Shown: positions 1 to 4,710 of the stretch, in pieces
Layout of the letters: every line of letters begins with the position of its first letter
Position numbering within the stretch: position 1 is the stretch's first letter
NCBI GenBank assembly: GCA_963854565.1
Contig: CAWKZT010000105.1
Location: 1-6,283, forward strand
Length of the DNA stretch: 6,283 nt
Origin: CAWKZT01 sp963854565
Lineage (GTDB): Bacteria; Actinomycetota; Acidimicrobiia; Acidimicrobiales; JAHEJN01
Direction: 5' to 3'
The notes under the pieces: generated by a model
What the model was told of the DNA's origin: nothing
Databases searched by the model: none
Seen by the model: the letters and a program-made list of their open reading frames with translations, nothing else
Program-made: the position numbers and the translations under genes

Positions 1-526
1 AGAGCTCGGCGGCAAGCTGACGAGTGAGCTGCATAAGCGCCGTTTTTGTGATGTTGTAGCTGCCGATGTGCTTACTGGTCAAAAAGCCGCCGACCGATGC
101 CACGTTGACGACCGCCCCACCCTTGGTCTTCATGTATTTGTGCCAGGCGAGCTGCGTCCACACCAACGGTGCAGTCAGGTTGACCTGCAAGGTCTTGTCC
201 CACCGGGGAATATCGGCGTCAATGACGGGCCCGGCATAAGGGTTGGTCGCCGCGTTGTTAATCAAGATGTCGACTCCGCCGAATGCCTCGATCGTGGCGT
301 CAACTACTTGTTCGGCTTGTTCACTATTGCCAACATTTGCGGCACGCCACTGACAGCCATGGCCAATTTCGTTCGCGGCCTGTTCGCAAGTCTCGGCTGT
401 ACGGCTGCTGATCATCACTTTGGCCCCAGCATTGGCCAGACGCGCCGCGGTCGCTTTGCCGATTCCGCGTGAACCCCCGGTAACTAACGCAACGCGCCCC
501 GTAAGGTCAAACTTCGCGTCGTCCAT
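1..526 (-). CDS. Short-chain dehydrogenase/reductase (SDR), N-terminal 175 residues, cut by window edge
   Basis: This is a classical SDR oxidoreductase using NAD(P)(H), probably soluble and cytoplasmic; the substrate cannot be told. Reading the minus strand from the ATG at 526-524 gives 175 residues with no stop up to the window edge. Seen in the translation: the Rossmann nucleotide motif TGGSRGIG (residues 16-23), the NNAA motif (90-93), the structural/catalytic Asn116 in LQVNL, catalytic Ser144, and Tyr157-x3-Lys161 (YNITK). So the whole catalytic tetrad is present. Ser41-Arg42 after the second beta strand leans towards NADP(H), which is inference. The residue after the third strand is Asn64 (ANVG) where Asp is more usual. 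Family members are about 250 residues, so roughly 75 C-terminal residues, including much of the substrate lid, lie outside. The region NNAATNP resembles FabG/DHRS4-like SDRs, but a FabG role is not established. The gene is divergent from the amidohydrolase. Confidence 0.93.
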   Translation of the reverse strand, partial: MDDAKFDLTGRVALVTGGSRGIGKATAARLANAGAKVMISSRTAETCEQAANEIGHGCQWRAANVGNSEQAEQVVDATIEAFGGVDILINNAATNPYAGPVIDADIPRWDKTLQVNLTAPLVWTQLAWHKYMKTKGGAVVNVASVGGFLTSKHIGSYNITKTALMQLTRQLAAEL

Positions 527-652
527 CAGTTCCTTCTTATCTGCGGGTTGCGTTCAGACATCTTTACCTACCACTTTGGTCGAAAACCTGTCCAACAGTG
601 AAACCGGTCGAGATATGTAGCCACCCGACCACGAACATGTCACTATTTGACC
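527..652. other. Divergent intergenic region between SDR and amidohydrolase genes
   Basis: This 126-bp gap separates two divergently transcribed genes and must hold the start signals for at least one of them. The only site I can support is the SDR ribosome binding site at its left end. No convincing -35/-10 pair was found on either strand; AT-rich patches such as 644-649 are too degenerate to call. The hexamers TGGTCG (near 577) and CGACCA (near 627) form a widely spaced inverted pair of uncertain meaning. Confidence 0.5.
531..537 (-). promoter_or_regulatory. Ribosome binding site of the SDR gene
   Basis: On the minus strand AGAAGGA lies 4 nt before the ATG at 526-524. It is the only clear Shine-Dalgarno sequence before a protein gene in this window, and it fixes the SDR start. 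The spacing is slightly short, but the match to the anti-SD core is good. Confidence 0.65.
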
Positions 653-1846
653 ATGACCAACACGCCCTTCCTCGATGCTGCCACCGGATTATTGGACGAC
701 ATAGTTGCGGTCCGTCGCGACATTCATGCCAACCCTGAACTCGGACTCGATAACTCTCGAACCCAGGGAGTGATCCTCGAAGGACTGTCCGGACTCGGTT
801 TCTCGATCACCACCGGCGCTGCGCTCACCTCCGTCGTAGCAGATATCGAAAGCCCACACGACGGCCCAACTGTCCTCCTGCGGGCCGACAGTGATGCTCT
901 CCCATTGCAAGAAGACTCACCGGTCGACTTTGCGTCGACGACCGATGGCAAGATGCATGCGTGTGGCCACGATGCCCATGTCGCCATGTTGCTCGGCGCG
1001 GCGCGACTCTTGAGTGAACATCGAAACGAACTACCGGGCAACGTCAGGCTCATGTTCCAGCCCGGCGAAGAAGGATTCCACGGTGCCCGTCACATGATCG
1101 ATGAAGGCGTACTTGAGGGCGTCGACCGAGCGTTTGCTATTCATGTCACTCCCAATCTGCCAGCCGGGTTTATAGCCAGCAAGGCCGGTCCACTAATGGC
1201 GAGTGCCGACGAATTTGACATCACCGTCCTGGGGCGCGGCGGTCACGCCAGCGCTCCACACCAGTGCACCGACCCAATTCCCGCGGCGGCTGAGATCGTC
1301 ACCAACTTTCAAACCATGGTTACCCGGACTATCGACACCTTCGCCCCAGGCGTAGTTACGGTTGCCAACCTTCACGCTGGCACCACCAGGAACGTGATCC
1401 CCGAGACCGCCCGGATCGAAGGAACCATTCGTTCAGTGGACGAGAACAGTCGCGAGAAACTCCACACCGGAATTGAACGAGTTGCCTCCCATATCGCTAG
1501 TGCGCACGACTGCGGATGCAAGATCCATATTGAGCGCGGTTACCCCGTGACCGTTAACAACCCCGAGCAGTTCGCACTCATGAGTCAGATCGCCGACCAG
1601 ACACTGGGTCCAGACCATTTCATTCCCATGCCGACGCCCGTGATGGGAGCCGAAGACTGGAGCTATGTTCTTCAGAAAGTGCCGGGAGCGATGGGATTTC
1701 TGGGGGTCTGTCCGCCCGATATCGAGAACTTCTTTGAGGCAGCTCCGGTTCATTCGAACCTCATGCGGCTCAATGAGGCCGCCATGCCCGCCGGCGTTGC
1801 CATGCATTTTGCAATGGCTATGGCTGTGGTTGAGAGCAGTCCCTGA
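653..1846 (+). CDS. M20-family metallo-amidohydrolase (HipO / IAA-amino-acid hydrolase type)
   Basis: The protein is predicted to hydrolyse the amide bond of an N-acyl or N-aroyl amino acid, or a related amide, with a two-metal centre in the cytoplasm. At 397 residues it has the usual length of the M20D subfamily (hippurate hydrolase, N-acetyl-amino-acid deacetylase, auxin-conjugate hydrolase). Seen: RRDIHANPELG (21-31), RADSDALPLQE (77-87) and HACGHDAHVAMLLGAA (102-117) with metal ligands Cys104 and His106. PGEEG (137-141) carries the catalytic base Glu139 and ligand Glu140, followed by His164 (AIHV) and a C-terminal His367 (VHSN). GRGGHAS near residue 200 opens the dimerisation (lid) domain. 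All metal ligands expected for M20D are present, so it should be active. No signal peptide is visible. The ATG at 653 was chosen. An in-frame TTG at 647 would add two residues. Neither has a recognisable Shine-Dalgarno sequence. Exact substrate is unknown; hippurate, N-acetyl amino acids or N-acetyl-diaminopimelate are possible. Confidence 0.92.
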   Translation: MTNTPFLDAATGLLDDIVAVRRDIHANPELGLDNSRTQGVILEGLSGLGFSITTGAALTSVVADIESPHDGPTVLLRADSDALPLQEDSPVDFASTTDGKMHACGHDAHVAMLLGAARLLSEHRNELPGNVRLMFQPGEEGFHGARHMIDEGVLEGVDRAFAIHVTPNLPAGFIASKAGPLMASADEFDITVLGRGGHASAPHQCTDPIPAAAEIVTNFQTMVTRTIDTFAPGVVTVANLHAGTTRNVIPETARIEGTIRSVDENSREKLHTGIERVASHIASAHDCGCKIHIERGYPVTVNNPEQFALMSQIADQTLGPDHFIPMPTPVMGAEDWSYVLQKVPGAMGFLGVCPPDIENFFEAAPVHSNLMRLNEAAMPAGVAMHFAMAMAVVESSP

Positions 1847-1862
1847 CCAGGTGCGGCTACAA

Positions 1863-3308
1863 CTACACGTCGTGGCGCTCCATGAAATCGGCCACATCGT
1901 CCATGTCGACCCCCGGAAATGTTCGCTCACCGCTGAGCCCGACGGTTTGAGCCACAACAAAGCGACGGTCGCGCCCGGAAGGCCAAACTCGTCCTGCGAG
2001 TGAGCGGAGACGCTCTTCGCGTTGCGCCGCCTGCGGATCGCGTGCGGGGGCAACAAAGCGGCGCTCGGTGTCGTGACCACGGAAGTACTGCGCCTGGTCC
2101 TCGGTAGTCCCTAAGGTAATGGCCGAATAGGGCGTACTCGTGGTCTCTACGTGGGTGACACACCAGTAAGCACCGGACAACGTGTGGGTGTATTGCGAGT
2201 GCAGCGTAAAAGTGTCGTCCGCCATGAAGGCCTGCCGTGGACCCCAGGTAATCGGAACACGTTGACCTTCAAGGGTGCCATCGGGATGGGATGGAAAAGG
2301 CACCCCACTGTTCTCGTACGCTTTCCAGATAATTCCTTCGTTGTCAGTCCGAATGAAGTGCACCGGAATATCTAGATGACGCGTAATGAGGTTCGTGACG
2401 CGGTGCGCAGCCATCTCGTAGCCGATGTAGAAGAGATCCTTGATGTCTTCGGCAGAGATGTCCTTTTCCTTCTTAGCGGCCCGAAGGAACTGAACAACAG
2501 GCGCTTCGGGTGCTAGTACCGCACCAGCGAAGTAGTTGGATTCGATGCGGTGTCGCAGGTATTCATCGATTGATGTCGGATCTTCGTGACCCAACGCGAA
2601 GTGCCCCAGAGTCGAAAGTACAACAGAGCGCATAGCCCGTGTCGTTAGTGCATCACGTTGAGGGATGTAGATTACGCGTTCGTGGAGATCGGTAATCGAC
2701 CGACTCGATGGAGGTAAGTCCTGCACACGTTGAACACTGAATCCAAAGTGATCAATCGCGTCGAGGATGTGACGTTCCGACAGTGGCCCTTGACCGGAGT
2801 AGCCCACCGCACGTAGCACCTCGCCTGCCGCGGCTTCGATATCACCAAAGTAGTTGTCGCGGTCGGTCATTTCGTGACGCAGCTTCACATTGGCGGCCCG
2901 CATCGGGTCGCCACCCGACGCGGCGATTGCTGCACCGCGCCAAGCTTCGTAAAGCGCCACCATGTGTTCAAGCGCCTCGTCCTTCGTTTTAGCGCTGGGC
3001 TTGTAGTGACGAAGCCCCAAGGCCCCATAGGCGGGATCTTCCTGGGCCCTACCCACCGCGATTTCAAGTTCGGCTCGGCGAGTGGGTGCCGTTGGATCGA
3101 TTAGTTCTGCCAAAGACACACCCACCGCCTGGGCTAGCTCACCCAGCAACGAGAGCTTTGGCTCTGTATGCCCGTTCTCCAGTTGAGAGAGGTAGGGACC
3201 CGGTTTGCCAACGAGTGCTCCGAGTTGGTCAAGGGTGAGGCCGCGCTGGCGTCGCAAATGCCGTAAGCGGTGGCCAAAAATGGTGGTATCTATGGCAGAA
3301 GAACTCAT
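1863..3308 (-). CDS. RamB/PrpR-like (ScfR family) XRE transcriptional regulator
   Basis: This is a cytoplasmic DNA-binding regulator of 481 residues. Residues 14-69 form an XRE/Cro helix-turn-helix (RLRHLRRQRGLTLDQLGALVG, then YLSQLENGHTEPKLSLL). The middle matches the IrrE/ImmA-like fold: VIYIP (212-216), LGHFALGHE (234-242) and ESNYFAGAVLAP (256-267). The next block, AAHRVTNLITRHLDIPVHFIR (300-320) and KAYENSGVPFP (329-339), is typical of the C-terminal ScfR domain of RamB and PrpR, which respond to short-chain acyl-CoA and control acetate or propionate catabolism. Two oddities are seen. The HExxH metallopeptidase motif reads S-T-L-G-H (232-236), so protease activity is unlikely. Only one cysteine (Cys383) exists in the whole protein, while family members that bind an iron-sulfur cluster use several. 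The start was set at the ATG 3308-3306, because the alternative TTG at 3320-3318 falls inside the predicted -10 box. The gene ends 16 bp from the convergent amidohydrolase stop. Its target genes are unknown; its own promoter and the neighbouring amidohydrolase or transporter are candidates. Confidence 0.88.
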   Translation of the reverse strand: MSSSAIDTTIFGHRLRHLRRQRGLTLDQLGALVGKPGPYLSQLENGHTEPKLSLLGELAQAVGVSLAELIDPTAPTRRAELEIAVGRAQEDPAYGALGLRHYKPSAKTKDEALEHMVALYEAWRGAAIAASGGDPMRAANVKLRHEMTDRDNYFGDIEAAAGEVLRAVGYSGQGPLSERHILDAIDHFGFSVQRVQDLPPSSRSITDLHERVIYIPQRDALTTRAMRSVVLSTLGHFALGHEDPTSIDEYLRHRIESNYFAGAVLAPEAPVVQFLRAAKKEKDISAEDIKDLFYIGYEMAAHRVTNLITRHLDIPVHFIRTDNEGIIWKAYENSGVPFPSHPDGTLEGQRVPITWGPRQAFMADDTFTLHSQYTHTLSGAYWCVTHVETTSTPYSAITLGTTEDQAQYFRGHDTERRFVAPARDPQAAQREERLRSLAGRVWPSGRDRRFVVAQTVGLSGERTFPGVDMDDVADFMERHDV

Positions 3309-3319
3309 AATAAGTTCCA

Positions 3320-3348
3320 ATCTTATGAGAATGTTCGGTTATTCCCAA
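3320..3348 (-). promoter_or_regulatory. Predicted sigma70-type promoter of the RamB-like regulator
   Basis: On the minus strand TTGGGA (3348-3343) and TAAGAT (3325-3320) are separated by exactly 17 bp. Each box matches the housekeeping consensus at four of six positions. Transcription would begin roughly 5-8 nt before the ATG at 3308, giving a very short leader and making the regulator near-leaderless. The prediction is by eye. Confidence 0.5.
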
Positions 3349-3355
3349 ATGTTCG
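3330..3355. repeat. Direct repeat pair AATGTTCG in the regulator promoter (candidate operator)
   Basis: Two identical copies of AATGTTCG lie at 3330-3337 and 3348-3355 on the plus strand, 18 bp apart start to start. One lies in the spacer between the predicted -35 and -10 boxes; the other begins on the outer base of the -35 box. The pair is framed by GAGAA (3327-3331) and TTCTC (3356-3360) as an inverted repeat. The placement suits a repressor site, most simply for autoregulation by the XRE protein. It does not resemble the TTTGCAAA-like site known for RamB, so the binding partner is inference. Confidence 0.4.
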
Positions 3356-3403
3356 TTCTCAAGAAACGTACAAGTTGCCATCCGGTCGCATTTTCTGAAG
3401 TTT

Positions 3404-4105
3404 CTACAGAATCGTTTGGGCCAGCAACGACAGGGCCGCCCCGCTCGATACGACAAGCAAAGCGACCTTGAGTTGACCGCCATCGAGAAACTGGCGCGTA
3501 AACGAACTCACGAAGAACCCAGCGATCGCTCCAGGCGCTAAAAGCAAACCAAGTCTGACTTCGTCCCCGCTAATCTGGCCACTAACGGCCAACGTGACCA
3601 AGTTGATAACGAGGCCCACAAAGATGATGGCCGCGAGGGTCGACCGCAACTCGGGGCCCTGACGTTCGCGGTACAACATAGCCAATGGTGGTCCCCCAAT
3701 AGCGGTTGCCGTGCCAGTCGTCCCACTTACAACACCGGTAAGAAACTGTGATCTCGTAGTGAACGGAATCCCCACCCCCTGAGCCATGACCAGCACGGCA
3801 AGGAGCACAGCTATCCCAATGCACACATCGAGAACCGTTGCTGGCAATACTGCAAGCAACGCGGCGCCAATGAACGCCCCGGGGATGCGGCCGGCCATCA
3901 CCCAGCCCGCGCCGGAAAGGCTCAAAGCTGTTCGTTCCCGGAGAATCATTAGCAACCCCACCGCCAACGCCGACACCATCACTGCCACGGGAACCGCTTC
4001 AGGAACGATAATCCGTAGAAGCGGTGCGGTCGTAATGGCGTACCCGATGCCCGCCGAACCTTGAATGATGGCCGCCACAAAAACAATAGACGTAGCCAAG
4101 ATCAA
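3404..4105 (-). CDS. TSUP (TauE/SafE) family membrane transporter
   Basis: An integral membrane protein of about 233 residues, almost entirely hydrophobic, with roughly seven or eight predicted membrane spans. The TSUP family moves sulfite, sulfoacetate, other sulfonates or small organic anions across the cytoplasmic membrane. Seen: the twofold internal repeat typical of the family, with a glycine-rich reentrant-like motif in each half, GSAGIGYAITTAPLL (16-30) and SGTTGTATAIGGPPLAML (127-144). A basic loop, RERTALS (56-62), follows the second span. Direction and substrate cannot be read from sequence. The start is uncertain: the TTG at 4105 is used here, with another TTG two codons further in. 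There is no ATG or GTG and no Shine-Dalgarno sequence nearby, and the frame stays open upstream into the tRNA-Arg gene. The regulator lies 95 bp downstream on the same strand. The nearest place for a promoter is upstream of tRNA-Arg, so the two may be co-transcribed. Confidence 0.83.
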   Translation of the reverse strand: MILATSIVFVAAIIQGSAGIGYAITTAPLLRIIVPEAVPVAVMVSALAVGLLMILRERTALSLSGAGWVMAGRIPGAFIGAALLAVLPATVLDVCIGIAVLLAVLVMAQGVGIPFTTRSQFLTGVVSGTTGTATAIGGPPLAMLYRERQGPELRSTLAAIIFVGLVINLVTLAVSGQISGDEVRLGLLLAPGAIAGFFVSSFTRQFLDGGQLKVALLVVSSGAALSLLAQTIL

Positions 4106-4135
4106 ATCGGTAGTGCTAAGGAGATCAAACAGAAG

Positions 4136-4209
4136 CGCGCACGGCAGGATTCGAACCTGCGACCGTCGGATTAGAAGTCCGATGCTCTATCCAGCTGAGC
4201 TACGTGCGC
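4136..4209 (-). tRNA. tRNA-Arg (anticodon UCU)
   Basis: On the minus strand the 74 nt fold as a full cloverleaf. The acceptor stem is GCGCACG/CGTGCGC (7 perfect pairs), the D stem GCTC/GAGC, the anticodon stem TCGGA/TCCGA with loop CTTCTAA giving anticodon TCT, and the T stem GCAGG/CCTGC with loop TTCGAAT. The discriminator base is G. CCA is not encoded (CTT follows), so it must be added after transcription. It reads AGA and probably AGG. No terminator lies between it and the transporter start 30 nt downstream. Confidence 0.97.
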
Positions 4210-4298
4210 AAGATGCCAAGCGTACGTCTGAAACGCAGGCGAGACGACAAATATTCGGGTGGCTACTGGTACCGGGTGCTCTATGCTTGTGAATTCTT
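4210..4298. promoter_or_regulatory. Divergent promoter region between tRNA-Arg and tRNA-His
   Basis: This 89-bp gap separates outward-facing tRNA genes and should contain promoters for both. For tRNA-His a -10-like TATGCT at 4282-4287 (4 of 6 consensus bases) would start transcription about 5-6 nt before the tRNA; the -35 is poor. For tRNA-Arg only a weak TACGCT is seen on the minus strand. The promoter role comes mainly from gene arrangement. Confidence 0.4.
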
Positions 4299-4377
4299 GG
4301 TGATCGTAGCTCAGTCCGGTTAGAGCATCGCGTTGTGGTCGCGAATGTCGCGGGTTCAAATCCCGTCGGTCACCCCA
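4299..4377 (+). tRNA. tRNA-His (anticodon GUG), with encoded G-1 and CCA
   Basis: Acceptor stem GTGATCG (4300-4306) pairs with CGGTCAC (4367-4373), including one T-G pair. D stem is GCTC/GAGC. Anticodon stem TCGCG/CGCGA encloses loop TTGTGGT, giving anticodon GTG. T stem GCGGG/CCCGT encloses TTCAAAT. The extra 5' G (G-1) that marks tRNA-His is encoded at 4299 and faces discriminator C73 at 4374, as expected for bacterial histidyl-tRNA synthetase recognition. The next three bases, 4375-4377, are CCA, unlike its two neighbours. Confidence 0.97.
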
Positions 4378-4418
4378 ACTCATCCGACTAATCCTTGGTT
4401 AGCCTGGATGATACATAT

Positions 4419-4491
4419 GCGCCTCTAGCTCAATTGGCAGAGCATCAGACTCTTAATCTGCAGGTTCTGGGTTCAAGTCCCAGGGGGCGTA
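4419..4491 (+). tRNA. tRNA-Lys (anticodon CUU)
   Basis: Acceptor stem GCGCCTC (4419-4425) pairs with GGGGCGT (4484-4490) with G-T pairs at the first and sixth positions. D stem is GCTC/GAGC. Anticodon loop CTCTTAA gives anticodon CTT. T stem CTGGG/CCCAG encloses TTCAAGT, and the discriminator is A. The outermost anticodon-stem pair (27-43) is a T-C mismatch (TCAGA against TCTGC); the other four pairs are intact. CCA is not encoded. It lies 41 nt after tRNA-His on the same strand, has no promoter of its own that I can see, and shares the downstream terminator, so the two are probably one transcript. Confidence 0.96.
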
Positions 4492-4500
4492 CACACAAGC

Positions 4501-4551
4501 AAGCGCTGGCCAGACATTACAAATGCCTGACCAGCGCTTTTGTCATTTTTT
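4501..4551 (+). terminator. Rho-independent terminator of the tRNA-His/tRNA-Lys unit
   Basis: AAGCGCTGG (4501-4509) pairs perfectly with CCAGCGCTT (4531-4539). The stem continues inward through a C-A mismatch, CAG/CTG, an A-C mismatch and CATT/AATG to an ACA loop. The 3' side runs into T-rich sequence (4538-4541 and 4546-4551). It starts 10 nt after the tRNA-Lys discriminator base, the expected place to end the tRNA transcript, and insulates the SulP gene from it. Confidence 0.88.
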
Positions 4552-4710
4552 GCGACGAGTAGTCTGGCGAATCGGTTGCTTTGGCGAAGTTCACCGTGGC
4601 AGTAGCCTGTTTTGCGCGTATCGTGGTCCGCTGGCGCGGACCTCCTTTTATGGCGGGATTGCGTACTGCGATTGACCATCGCTGCCAATTCCCCCCACGT
4701 AAGTCTCTGC
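4552..4710 (+). other. Intergenic region upstream of the SulP transporter
   Basis: This 159-bp stretch follows the tRNA terminator and must hold the SulP promoter, since the terminator blocks readthrough. No -35/-10 pair or Shine-Dalgarno sequence convinced me. The frame is open back to a TTG at 4612, but the extra 33 residues (starting MRVSWSAGAD) do not resemble a SulP N-terminus, so I treat it as non-coding. Confidence 0.5.

Noticed and set aside
68..472. 134-residue plus-strand frame at the left edge
   Set aside because: It lies antisense to the SDR gene, whose minus-strand frame holds all SDR catalytic motifs.
1433..2080. 215-residue minus-strand frame between the amidohydrolase and regulator
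   Set aside because: It overlaps two well-supported genes in other frames and its translation shows no recognisable domain.
3393..3411. TTCTG/CAGAA hairpin over the transporter stop codon as a terminator
   Set aside because: A 5-bp AT-rich stem with a 9-nt loop and no T-run on the minus strand is too weak.
4065..4292. Plus-strand frame reading IRTCDRRIRSPMLYPAELRA across the tRNA-Arg gene
   Set aside because: This is the well-known spurious peptide from translating the antisense strand of a tRNA gene.
4171..4383. Minus-strand frame beginning MSWGDRRDLNPRHSRPQ
   Set aside because: It is antisense to tRNA-His and then runs into tRNA-Arg; a familiar tRNA-derived artefact, not a gene.
4136..4491. 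tRNA cluster as an integration site for a mobile element
   Set aside because: No integrase gene and no repeated copy of a tRNA 3' end is seen within the window.
4612..4710. N-terminal extension of SulP from a TTG at 4612
   Set aside because: The added 33 residues do not fit the family N-terminus, and the ATG at 4711 gives a normal-length protein.
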